This document shows positions 1-6,954 of a stretch of 11,670 nt of DNA, piece after piece. Origin of the DNA: an uncultured Brevundimonas sp. (lineage in GTDB: Bacteria; Pseudomonadota; Alphaproteobacteria; Caulobacterales; Caulobacteraceae); assembly GCA_946481425.1 (NCBI GenBank), contig CAMLNT010000063.1, positions 1-11,670 of the forward strand, given 5' to 3'. The translations under genes were made by a program, and so were the position numbers. Numbering within the stretch: position 1 is the first letter of the stretch; each line of letters starts with the position of its first letter. The notes under the pieces were generated by a model, which ran no database searches, was not told where the DNA came from, and saw only the letters and a program-made list of their open reading frames with translations.

Positions 1-1875
1 ATCGACCGCCCGATCCGCCCGCTGTTCGTCAAGGGCTTCAAGCACGAGACCCAGGTGGTCGTGACCGTCCTGCAGCATGATCTCGAGAACGATCCGGACG
101 TGGTCGGCATGGTCGCCGCCTCCGCCGCCCTGACCCTGTCCGGCGTGCCGTTCATGGGCCCGATCGGCGCCGCGCGCGTCGGCTACATCGACGGCGAGTT
201 CGTCCTGAACCCGACCCTGGAGCAGGGCGCCGAAAGCAAGCTGGACCTCGTCGTCGCCGGCACCCAGGACGCCCTGATGATGGTCGAGTCCGAGGCCAAG
301 GAACTGGCCGACGACGTCATGCTCGACGCCCTGGTCTTCGCCCACAAGTCGATGCAACCGGTGATCGATGCGATCATCGAGCTGGCCGAGCACTCCGCCA
401 AGGACCCGTTCGAGTTCGAAGCCGCCGACGTCTCGGACGTCGTGGCTTCGATCAAGAGCCTGGTCGGCGAAGACATCAAGGCCGCCTACGCCCACACCGG
501 CAAGTACGACCGCCACACTGCGGTCGGCGCTGCCAAGAAGAAGGCCGCCGAGGCCCTCGTCGCCTCTGACGCCAACCCGGACGGGGTCGATCCGACCAAG
601 TTCGGCGCCGCCTTCAAGGAATGCGAAGCCGACGTCCTGCGCCGCGACATCATCGAGAACGGCCACCGCGTCGACGGCCGCGCCCTAGACAAGGTCCGTT
701 CGATCGTCTCGGAAGTCGGCATCCTGCCGCGCACCCACGGCTCGGCCCTGTTCACCCGCGGTGAAACCCAGGCCCTGGTCGTCGCCACCCTGGGCACCGG
801 CGAGGACGAGCAGTGGATCGACGCCCTCCAGGGCACCTACAAGGAATCCTTCCTGCTGCACTACAACTTCCCTCCCTATTCGGTGGGTGAAGCCGGCCGC
901 ATGGGCTCGCCTGGCCGCCGCGAAATCGGTCACGGCAAGCTCGCCTGGCGCGCCATCCGTCCGATGCTGCCGTCCAAGGAAGACTTCCCCTACACCATCC
1001 GCCTGGTCTCCGAGATCACCGAGTCGAACGGCTCGTCCTCGATGGCCACGGTCTGCGGTTCGTCGCTGGCCCTGATGGACGCCGGCGTGCCGCTGGCCCG
1101 CCCGGTCTCGGGCATCGCCATGGGCCTGATCCTGGAACCGTCGGGCGAATACGCCATCCTGTCGGACATCCTGGGTGACGAAGACCACCTGGGCGACATG
1201 GACTTCAAGGTCGCCGGCACGCGCGAGGGCATCACCTCGCTGCAGATGGACATCAAGGTCCCGGGCATCACCGAGGAAATTATGCGCAAGGCGATCGCCC
1301 AGGCTTCGGCCGGCCGCCTGCACATCCTGGACGAGATGGACAAGGCCATCGACGGCGCGCGCACCGAGCTCGGTGAGTACGCTCCGAAGATCGAGACCAT
1401 CCAGATCGCGACCGACAAGATCCGGGAAGTGATCGGGTCGGGCGGCAAGGTAATCCGCGAAATCGTGGAGAAGACCGGCGCCAAGGTCGATATCGGCGAC
1501 ACCGGCCTGATCAAGATCGCGGCCTCGGAGCAGTCCAAGATCGACGCGGCCCGCGACTGGATCAAATCCATCGCCTCGGAGCCGGAAGTCGGCGCCATCT
1601 ACACCGGCAAGGTCGTGAAGGTCGTTGATTTCGGGGCCTTCGTGAACTTCTTCGGCGCGAAGGACGGCTTGGTGCACATCAGCCAGCTGGCCCCGCGCAA
1701 GGTCGCCAAGACCACGGATGTGGTCAACGAGGGCGACACCGTGAAGGTGAAGTTCATGGGCTTCGACGACCGCGGCAAGACCAAGCTGTCGATGAAGGTC
1801 GTCGACCAGGAGACTGGTGAAGACCTCACCGAGAAGCTGGCCGCCGAACGGGAAGCCAAGGCCGAGGCGGAGTGA
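1..1875 (+). CDS. pnp: Polynucleotide phosphorylase (PNPase), 5' end outside the window
   Basis: PNPase degrades RNA 3'-to-5' by phosphorolysis, releasing nucleoside diphosphates, as a cytoplasmic trimer often tied to the RNA degradosome. The open frame runs from base 1 without a start; the first residues, IDRPIRPLF, match a conserved block roughly 80-90 residues into the family. The window holds 624 residues of a protein usually near 700. Visible in order (window residue numbers): the end of the first RNase PH domain; the helical linker (about 80-200); the second RNase PH domain from about 214, with [19 protein letters not shown], the serine cluster at 345-347 that binds phosphate, and the acidic [10 protein letters not shown] block at 392-401 that binds the catalytic metal; a KH domain with its GSGG loop at 479-482; and an S1 domain at about 530-598. 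The tail is short and charged. All catalytic and RNA-binding elements in view look intact. A strong terminator follows, so it should not read into mnmE. Identification is secure. Confidence 0.98.
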   Translation: MDRPIRPLFVKGFKHETQVVVTVLQHDLENDPDVVGMVAASAALTLSGVPFMGPIGAARVGYIDGEFVLNPTLEQGAESKLDLVVAGTQDALMMVESEAKELADDVMLDALVFAHKSMQPVIDAIIELAEHSAKDPFEFEAADVSDVVASIKSLVGEDIKAAYAHTGKYDRHTAVGAAKKKAAEALVASDANPDGVDPTKFGAAFKECEADVLRRDIIENGHRVDGRALDKVRSIVSEVGILPRTHGSALFTRGETQALVVATLGTGEDEQWIDALQGTYKESFLLHYNFPPYSVGEAGRMGSPGRREIGHGKLAWRAIRPMLPSKEDFPYTIRLVSEITESNGSSSMATVCGSSLALMDAGVPLARPVSGIAMGLILEPSGEYAILSDILGDEDHLGDMDFKVAGTREGITSLQMDIKVPGITEEIMRKAIAQASAGRLHILDEMDKAIDGARTELGEYAPKIETIQIATDKIREVIGSGGKVIREIVEKTGAKVDIGDTGLIKIAASEQSKIDAARDWIKSIASEPEVGAIYTGKVVKVVDFGAFVNFFGAKDGLVHISQLAPRKVAKTTDVVNEGDTVKVKFMGFDDRGKTKLSMKVVDQETGEDLTEKLAAEREAKAEAE

Positions 1876-1912
1876 TCGGTTAGATCAACGCCGAGACCAA
1901 CGACGTCTCAAG

Positions 1913-1943
1913 GAAGGGGGCCCTTGCGGCCCCCTTCTCTTTT
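1913..1943 (+). terminator. Intrinsic terminator of pnp
   Basis: A perfect 10-bp stem (GAAGGGGGCC at 1913-1922 pairing with GGCCCCCTTC at 1928-1937) closes a 5-nt loop (1923-1927) and is followed by the T-rich tract TCTTTT (1938-1943). It lies 37 bp after the pnp stop codon. This is a textbook Rho-independent terminator, and it separates pnp from the following small gene and mnmE. Confidence 0.9.
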
Positions 1944-1949
1944 GCCCAG

Positions 1950-1965
1950 TGTTTCACGTGAAACG
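1950..1965. promoter_or_regulatory. parS site 1 (ParB-binding centromere site)
   Basis: The 14-bp palindrome GTTTCACGTGAAAC at 1951-1964, flanked by T and G, is the canonical bacterial parS core, with 15 of 16 bases matching the classic 16-mer. ParB clamps load here by CTP-dependent action. The site is about 4.2 kb from parA. It begins 7 bp after the pnp terminator T-tract, and its last base is the first G of the GGAG ribosome binding site of the next gene. ParB occupancy could therefore influence that gene's transcription; this is inference. Confidence 0.93.
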
Positions 1966-1974
1966 GAGAGTCCG

Positions 1975-2220
1975 ATGAAAATCAACGTCGAGATCGACTG
2001 CACGCCGCAGGAAGCCCGCACGTTCCTGGGCCTGCCCGACGTGACGCCGCTGAATGACCATCTGGTCTCGGAGATGCAACGACGCATGGACGAGAATATG
2101 GCCCGGATGCAGCCCGAGGAACTGATGAAGACCTGGGCCTCGTTTGGGGTTCAGGCGACCGAGCAGTTTCGCGCCATGATGGGCATGGCGCCGGGCGGAA
2201 CGCCTCCGCGCTCCGAATAG
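1975..2220 (+). CDS. Small uncharacterised protein, DUF6489-like
   Basis: This 81-residue protein begins [20 protein letters not shown] and resembles the alphaproteobacterial family I recall as DUF6489; the family name is from memory, with no search run. No function is known to me. Visible features: a short predicted beta strand (residues 2-8), a charged helix-forming middle, nine methionines (11%), including the cluster [12 protein letters not shown] and AMMGM near the end, and a Gly/Pro-rich tail. There is no signal peptide and no membrane segment, so it is probably cytoplasmic. The ATG at 1975 is chosen because GGAG (1965-1968) lies 6 nt upstream; an upstream TTG at 1924 would sit within the pnp terminator and put parS inside the gene. 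The stop is 2 bp before the mnmE start, so the two genes are probably co-translated. The gene is real by codon usage and position. Confidence 0.85.
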   Translation: MKINVEIDCTPQEARTFLGLPDVTPLNDHLVSEMQRRMDENMARMQPEELMKTWASFGVQATEQFRAMMGMAPGGTPPRSE

Positions 2221-2222
2221 CC

Positions 2223-3497
2223 TTGGCCCAAGACACCATCTTCGCCTTGGCGACGCCGCCCGGCCGGGGGGCGGTCGCGGTTGTACGGCTGAGTGGTCCC
2301 GAGACCGCCGGCGCGCTGTCAATCCTGGGCGCGGGACAGCTGGAAGCGCGGCGGGCGTCGTTGCGCCGGCTGCGTGATCCGGCCGGCAATGAAATCGATC
2401 AGGCTCTGGTTCTCTGGTTCCAGGGGCCGGCCAGCTTCACCGGCGAGGATTGCGCCGAACTGCATCTGCACGGCGGATTGGCGGTGGTGGAGGCCGCGAC
2501 CGTGGCTCTGCTGGCGGCGGGACTGCGGCTGGCGGAGCCGGGCGAGTTCACCCGGCGGGCCTTCCAGAACGGCAAGCTGGATCTCGCCCAGGCCGAGGCG
2601 GTCGCCGACCTGATCGAGGCCGAGACCCTGGCCCAACGGGATCAGGCCCTGAAGCAGCTCGAAGGGGCGCTGAGCCGCCGCTACGAGGGCTGGCGCGATC
2701 AGCTGATCCATGTGCTGGCGATGCTGGAAGCCGCCGTCGACTTCCCCGACGAGGAGTTGCCGGAGGATGTGGCCGACCGGGCGAGGCCGGGTGTCGACGC
2801 CCTGATCGCCGATCTGGACGCGGCGCTGGCGGACGGAAAGCGCGGCGAACGGGTCCGAGACGGCTTCCGGATCGCCCTGACGGGCGAGCCGACCGCCGGA
2901 AAATCGGCGCTGTTCAATGCTCTGGGGGGACGGGACGCGGCCATCGTGACACCGATCGCCGGCACGACGCGGGACGTGATCGAGGCCTCGCTGGTGCTCG
3001 GCGGCCGCAAGGTTCTGATCGCGGACACGGCGGGCCTGCGTGAGACGGACGATGTCATCGAGGCTGAAGGCGTGGCGCGCGCCCGCAAATGGGCCGAGGG
3101 CGCGGACCTGATCCTGCTGCTGTCACCGACGAGCGAGACGATGCCGGTCGCAGGAAATGCCTGGGTGGTTCGGACAAAGGCGGACCTCCACCCTGAAAGC
3201 GGCGCCGTGAGCGCCACGACCGGTGAGGGCCTGGACGCGTTGGAGGCTCGGCTGACCGAAGCGGTTGTCGCCGCCACGAGCGGATCAGACTTCCCCGCCG
3301 CCACCCAGGCCCGCCATCGGGGGCGTCTTATCGAGGCGCGCGGACATCTGGATCGCGGGCGCCAGAATCTGGAGGCGCCGGAACTGGCGTCTGAGGATGT
3401 CCGGCTCGCCATCCGCTCACTGGAAGCCGTGACCGGGCGCGTCGATGTCGAGGCCGTGCTGGATGTGATCTTCTCGAGCTTCTGCATCGGCAAATGA
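2223..3497 (+). CDS. mnmE: tRNA modification GTPase MnmE (TrmE), with unusual G1 and G4 motifs
   Basis: MnmE works with MnmG to place an aminomethyl-type group on carbon 5 of wobble U34 in certain tRNAs, using GTP, methylene-tetrahydrofolate and K+. It is 424 aa against about 454 in E. coli. The N-terminal folate-binding domain starts [20 protein letters not shown]. The inserted G domain has G1 GEPTAGKS (221-228), G2 TTRD (248-251), G3 DTAG (268-271), G4 TKAD (318-321) and G5 SAT (330-332). The C-terminal helical domain ends in the diagnostic FCIGK with catalytic Cys421. Two oddities: the P-loop Asn (N226 in E. coli, a K+ ligand) is Thr224, and the NKxD Asn is Thr318; the segment between G3 and G4 is also about 15 residues shorter. 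The start is TTG at 2223, 2 bp after the previous stop, with no clear Shine-Dalgarno, suggesting translational coupling. No nearby in-frame ATG or GTG keeps the conserved N-terminus. Confidence 0.96.
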   Translation: MAQDTIFALATPPGRGAVAVVRLSGPETAGALSILGAGQLEARRASLRRLRDPAGNEIDQALVLWFQGPASFTGEDCAELHLHGGLAVVEAATVALLAAGLRLAEPGEFTRRAFQNGKLDLAQAEAVADLIEAETLAQRDQALKQLEGALSRRYEGWRDQLIHVLAMLEAAVDFPDEELPEDVADRARPGVDALIADLDAALADGKRGERVRDGFRIALTGEPTAGKSALFNALGGRDAAIVTPIAGTTRDVIEASLVLGGRKVLIADTAGLRETDDVIEAEGVARARKWAEGADLILLLSPTSETMPVAGNAWVVRTKADLHPESGAVSATTGEGLDALEARLTEAVVAATSGSDFPAATQARHRGRLIEARGHLDRGRQNLEAPELASEDVRLAIRSLEAVTGRVDVEAVLDVIFSSFCIGK

Positions 3498-3502
3498 AGG
3501 TC

Positions 3503-3518
3503 TGTTTCACGTGAAACA
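3503..3518. promoter_or_regulatory. parS site 2
   Basis: TGTTTCACGTGAAACA, a perfect match to the canonical 16-bp parS palindrome, lies 5 bp after the mnmE stop codon. It is one of a pair, 47 bp centre to centre, in the mnmE-mnmG gap. Confidence 0.96.
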
Positions 3519-3525
3519 GGCTCTC

Positions 3526-3551
3526 CAGCCGATTCCGAAATTGATCGGCTG
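3526..3551. repeat. Inverted repeat between the two parS sites; possible weak terminator of mnmE
   Basis: CAGCCGAT (3526-3533) and ATCGGCTG (3544-3551) form a perfect 8-bp inverted repeat around a 10-nt spacer that contains a GATTC (GANTC) site. The right arm runs into parS site 3 (its last two bases are the first two of that 16-mer). As RNA the stem would be followed by TTTC, too short a U-run for a convincing intrinsic terminator. It may instead be a protein-binding palindrome or a chance repeat. Confidence 0.45.
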
Positions 3552-3565
3552 TTTCACGTGAAACA
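3550..3565. promoter_or_regulatory. parS site 3
   Basis: A second perfect copy of TGTTTCACGTGAAACA. It is 67 bp upstream of the mnmG start and about 2.55 kb upstream of parA. With sites 1 and 2 it gives three exact sites in about 1.6 kb, as expected for the ParB loading zone near a replication origin. Confidence 0.96.
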
Positions 3566-3577
3566 CCGACGCAGGCG

Positions 3578-3606
3578 TTCCGGACTCCCGTGCGCTCTGC
3601 TATAGG
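3578..3606 (+). promoter_or_regulatory. Tentative promoter for mnmG-rsmG-parA-parB
   Basis: GCTATAGG at 3599-3606 resembles the Caulobacter housekeeping -10 element (GCTANAWC, as remembered) in six of eight positions. TTCCGG at 3578-3583 is a poor -35 candidate about 15 bp upstream. A GANTC site (GACTC, 3583-3587) overlaps the candidate -35. A promoter in this gap is reasonable because it is the only sizeable non-coding space before the operon, but the assignment is weak. Confidence 0.3.
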
Positions 3607-3632
3607 CCCCTTCCCTCTTTCCGGAGCCCGTC

Positions 3633-5510
3633 TTGCCCCAGCCTTGGGATGTGATCGTGATCGGCGGCGGCCATGCCGGCTGCGAGGCGGCCCATGCCGC
3701 CTGGCGCGCAGGTGCGCGCACCCTGCTGCTCACCCACAGGCTCGAGACGATCGGGGAGATGAGCTGCAATCCGGCCATCGGCGGGCTCGGCAAGGGCCAT
3801 CTCGTTCGCGAGATCGATGCGCTGGACGGCCTGATGGGCCGCGTCGCCGATCAGGCGGCCATCCAGTACCGGCTTCTGAATCGCTCCAAGGGCCCGGCGG
3901 TGCGTGGTCCGCGCTCCCAGATCGACCGCGGGCTCTACCGATCCGCCATGCAGGCGGCCCTCGCCGAAAGCGAGGGCCTGGCCATCGAAAAGGCGGCGGT
4001 CGAGGATCTGATCGTCGAGCACGGCCGGGTGGCTGGTGTCTCTGACGACCAAGGCCGCGTCTGGCGGGCGCCAGCGGTAATTCTGACCACGGGCACCTTC
4101 CTCAAGGGCGTCATCCATCGGGGCGATGAACGGATCCCGGCCGGACGGATCGGCGACCAGCCCTCTATCGGCCTGTCGGACCGGCTCTATTCTCTCGATT
4201 TGCGCATGGGGCGGCTGAAGACCGGCACGCCCGCGCGGCTGGAAGCCGACAGCATCGTCTGGGATGAGCTGGAAATGCAGGCGGCCGACGAGGCACCGTC
4301 GCGCTTCTCCTTCCTGGCGGGCGGCGCGACGCCGGAGCAGATCGCCTGCGGCGTCACCTACACCAACGAGGAAACGCACCGGATCATCGCCGAAAACCTC
4401 GGCGAATCCGCGGTGTATGGCGGACGACTGTCGGGCAAGGGTCCGCGCTACTGCCCGTCCATCGAGGACAAGGTCGTCCGCTTCGCCGACAAGCCGAGCC
4501 ATCAGGTCTTCCTTGAGCCTGAAGGCCTGCCCGGGAACCCGGACGGCGAGACCGTCTATCCGAACGGGGTTTCGACCTCGGTGTCAGAGACGACCCAGCT
4601 GGCGTTCCTGAAGACCATGCCCGGACTCGAACAGGTCCGGGTGCGCCGGTATGGCTATGCGATCGAGTATGACTACGTCGATCCGACCAGCCTGCACCCC
4701 ACCCTCGAATTGAGGTCCCTTCCGGGCCTCTATCTGGCCGGACAGATCAACGGCACGACGGGCTATGAGGAGGCGGGCGCCCAAGGGCTGATCGCCGGCC
4801 TGAACGCGGCGCGCGCCGCCGGCGGACAGGACGGCCTCGTGCTCGGACGGGACGAAGCCTACATCGGCGTGCTGATCGACGACCTCGTCACCAAGGGGGT
4901 GACCGAGCCCTACCGCATGTTCACGAGCCGGGCCGAGTTCCGCCTGACGCTGCGCGCAGACAATGCGGATCAACGGTTGACCCCGATCGGAATCAACATG
5001 GGCCTCGTTGGTCCTGAGCGGCGCCAGGCCTTTGAGTCCAAGCGGGAAATCCTGACGGAGGCCCGCGCGCTGATGGCCTCGGTGCAGCTGACCCCCAATG
5101 AGGCCAACCGTCTGGGATTAAACGTGAATCAGGATGGTCAACGCCGATCGCTCGGCCAGCTGCTGTCCTATCCCGGCGCGTCGCTCGAGATGTTCGCCTC
5201 GGCCTGGCCGCAGATCGCGGACTGGTCCGGCGAGGTCGCCGAGCAGGTCGAGATCGACGCGGCCTACGCCGGCTATCTCGGCCGCCAGGCCGCCGACGCC
5301 GAGGCGCTGCGCCGGGACGAGGCGCTGGTCATACCGGCGGACCTGGACTTCGCCGCGGTCGGCGGCCTGTCCAACGAGGTCCGCGAAAAGCTGATCGCGG
5401 TGCGCCCTCGCACATTGGGCCAGGCGGCCCGGATCGAAGGCGTAACGCCGGGGGCGCTGACGGCGCTCTTGGCCTATGTGCGCCGGACCCGCGAAACGGC
5501 GGCCGCCTGA
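3633..5510 (+). CDS. mnmG: tRNA uridine-5-carboxymethylaminomethyl modification enzyme MnmG (GidA)
   Basis: MnmG is the FAD- and NADH-dependent partner of MnmE in U34 modification of tRNAs. It is 625 aa, the usual family length. Visible: the FAD Rossmann motif GGGHAGCEA (residues 11-19); the signature with the reactive cysteine in MSCNPAIGG (Cys45, equivalent to E. coli Cys47); the second catalytic cysteine in RYCPSIEDK (Cys274, E. coli Cys277); [11 protein letters not shown]; the conserved [16 protein letters not shown] block; the [14 protein letters not shown] block; and the C-terminal helical domain that binds MnmE and tRNA, from about residue 535. The start is TTG at 3633, decided by GGAG at 3623-3626, 6 nt upstream, and by the glycine motif beginning only 10 residues in. 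It is separated from mnmE by the parS pair but ends 3 bp before rsmG, with which it forms an operon. No missing key residue was seen. Confidence 0.98.
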   Translation: MPQPWDVIVIGGGHAGCEAAHAAWRAGARTLLLTHRLETIGEMSCNPAIGGLGKGHLVREIDALDGLMGRVADQAAIQYRLLNRSKGPAVRGPRSQIDRGLYRSAMQAALAESEGLAIEKAAVEDLIVEHGRVAGVSDDQGRVWRAPAVILTTGTFLKGVIHRGDERIPAGRIGDQPSIGLSDRLYSLDLRMGRLKTGTPARLEADSIVWDELEMQAADEAPSRFSFLAGGATPEQIACGVTYTNEETHRIIAENLGESAVYGGRLSGKGPRYCPSIEDKVVRFADKPSHQVFLEPEGLPGNPDGETVYPNGVSTSVSETTQLAFLKTMPGLEQVRVRRYGYAIEYDYVDPTSLHPTLELRSLPGLYLAGQINGTTGYEEAGAQGLIAGLNAARAAGGQDGLVLGRDEAYIGVLIDDLVTKGVTEPYRMFTSRAEFRLTLRADNADQRLTPIGINMGLVGPERRQAFESKREILTEARALMASVQLTPNEANRLGLNVNQDGQRRSLGQLLSYPGASLEMFASAWPQIADWSGEVAEQVEIDAAYAGYLGRQAADAEALRRDEALVIPADLDFAAVGGLSNEVREKLIAVRPRTLGQAARIEGVTPGALTALLAYVRRTRETAAA

Positions 5511-5513
5511 TCC

Positions 5514-6128
5514 ATGGACGCTTCTGAATTCCAGGCCCTGACAGGGGCCAGCGACACCGCCATCGCCGACCTCGACGCCTACCGGCTGATGCTGGAAGAG
5601 GGCAATGCGGTGATGAACCTCGTTGGTCCCGCCAGCCTGCCGGAGTTCTGGAACCGCCACGCGATGGATAGCGCCCAGCTCCTGCCGCTGGCGCCGAAGG
5701 CGAAAACCTGGGCCGATCTCGGGGCCGGAGCCGGCCTGCCAGGGGTCATACTGGCCATACTTCTGAAAGATGCGCCCGGTGCGAAGATCTGGCTGATCGA
5801 CAGCCAGACCAAGCGGACCAGATTCCTCGACAAGGTTGTCAGCGCCCTGTCACTTCCGGCCGAGGTGGTGAATGCGCGCGCCGAGACGCTGGACCTGAAG
5901 GTCGACGTGGTCACCGCCCGAGCCTGCGCACCGCTCGACAAACTTCTGGATTTCGCCCGCCCGTATCGCGTCCGGGGCGCCGAAGGGCTGTTCCTGAAAG
6001 GCGAAAAGGCGGAAGAAGAAATCCTCGAGGCGAAGCGGCGTCATCGCTTCGACGCCGACATCCTTCCCTCCCAGAGCGATCCGCGCGGTCGCATCCTTCG
6101 CATCCGGAGTTCCAAGCGTGCCGCGTGA
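5514..6128 (+). CDS. rsmG: 16S rRNA (guanine-527-N7) methyltransferase RsmG (GidB)
   Basis: RsmG transfers a methyl group from S-adenosylmethionine to N7 of G527 (E. coli numbering) in the 530 loop of 16S rRNA. Loss of the family is known to give low-level streptomycin resistance. It is 204 aa, typical length. Visible: the conserved FWNRHAMDS near residues 45-53, the SAM-binding motif DLGAGAGLPG (68-77), the acidic end of strand 2 in WLIDSQTKRTRFL (93-105), TARACAPL (135-141) and FLKGE (160-164). ATG at 5514 is 3 bp after the mnmG stop, with no strong Shine-Dalgarno, suggesting coupling. The 3' end overlaps the parA start by 11 bp. Identification is secure. Confidence 0.97.
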   Translation: MDASEFQALTGASDTAIADLDAYRLMLEEGNAVMNLVGPASLPEFWNRHAMDSAQLLPLAPKAKTWADLGAGAGLPGVILAILLKDAPGAKIWLIDSQTKRTRFLDKVVSALSLPAEVVNARAETLDLKVDVVTARACAPLDKLLDFARPYRVRGAEGLFLKGEKAEEEILEAKRRHRFDADILPSQSDPRGRILRIRSSKRAA

Positions 6129-6954
6129 AGCCCCGCCGCCCCGCGTTCTCGCCGTCGCCAACCAGAAGGGTGGCGTGGGCAAGACCACGACCGCGATCAA
6201 CCTGGGCACCGCGCTCGCCGCCGTCGGCGAACGGGTGCTGCTGATTGATATGGATCCCCAGGGCAACGCCTCGACGGGGCTGGGCGTGCCGCGCGAGCAG
6301 CGCCGCGTCACCATCTATGATTCCATCGTCGACGGCCGGCCGCTGCATGAGGCGGCGGTCAAGACCCAGGTGCCGGGCCTGTGGCTGGTGCCGTCCGATC
6401 CGGATCTCTCCGGCATCGAGATCGAGCTGGGCCAAGCTGATCGCCGCTCCTATCGCTTGCGGGACGGGATCGAGAAGCTGAAGCAGCTAAAGGCCGAGCT
6501 GTCGCCGACCTATGTGCTGATCGACTGCCCCCCGTCGCTCAACCTGCTGACGGTGAACGCCATGTCGGCCGCCGACGCCGTGCTGGTGCCGCTGCAGTGC
6601 GAATTCTTCGCTTTGGAAGGCCTGACGCAGCTGATGCGGACCGTCGATCTGGTCAAATCGAGCCTGAATACGCGGCTGGAGATCCAGGGCATCGTCCTGA
6701 CCATGTACGATCGCCGCAACGCCCTGTCCGGACAAGTCGAGGCCGATGTGCGCGGCCATTTCGGCGATAAGGTCTATGAGACCGTAATCCCCCGCAACGT
6801 GCGGGTGTCCGAGGCGCCAGGCTTCGGCAAGCCCGCCCTGATCTACGATCTGAAATGCGCCGGGAGCCAAGCCTATCTGCGCCTGGCCCGCGAACTGGTC
6901 GGCCGCGAACGCGCGCGCCGCCGCAGCGCCCAAACCTTGCAAGAGGCCAAGTAA
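6118..6954 (+). CDS. parA: Chromosome partitioning ATPase ParA
   Basis: ParA is a Walker-type ATPase that binds DNA non-specifically as an ATP dimer and, stimulated by ParB, moves the parS-ParB complex and thus the new origin across the cell. It is 278 aa. Visible: the deviant Walker A motif KGGVGKTT (17-24) with signature Lys17, the A' motif LLIDMDPQGN (41-50, Asp44), Walker B VLIDCPPS (133-140, Asp136), and the conserved MYDRRNALSGQV and IPRNVRVSEAPGFGKP segments of chromosomal ParA/Soj. The basic tail RERARRR may help DNA contact. GTG at 6118 is chosen because GGAG (6106-6109) lies 8 nt upstream and it gives the short N-terminus normal for this family. The gene starts inside rsmG and ends directly against parB, so expression of all three is linked. 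Confidence 0.98.
   Translation: MPREAPPPRVLAVANQKGGVGKTTTAINLGTALAAVGERVLLIDMDPQGNASTGLGVPREQRRVTIYDSIVDGRPLHEAAVKTQVPGLWLVPSDPDLSGIEIELGQADRRSYRLRDGIEKLKQLKAELSPTYVLIDCPPSLNLLTVNAMSAADAVLVPLQCEFFALEGLTQLMRTVDLVKSSLNTRLEIQGIVLTMYDRRNALSGQVEADVRGHFGDKVYETVIPRNVRVSEAPGFGKPALIYDLKCAGSQAYLRLARELVGRERARRRSAQTLQEAK

Noticed and set aside
685..1677. 330-codon open frame on the - strand opposite pnp
   Set aside because: It is antisense to the conserved RNase PH, KH and S1 domains of pnp; its translation is a biased His/Asp/Gly/Arg mixture with no recognisable motif, as expected from high GC.
1924..1974. Upstream TTG start for the small gene before mnmE
   Set aside because: It would begin inside the pnp terminator hairpin and translate through parS; the ATG at 1975 has a well-spaced GGAG and begins the conserved MKINVEIDC.
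3498..3632. Replication origin in the parS-containing intergenic region
   Set aside because: I found no DnaA box (TTATCCACA-like), AT-rich unwinding stretch or iteron series. The parS sites suggest the origin is nearby on the chromosome but not in this window.
3600..4502. 300-codon open frame on the - strand opposite mnmG
   Set aside because: It lies antisense to the FAD-binding half of mnmG, has no family resemblance and no plausible ribosome binding site context; a high-GC shadow.
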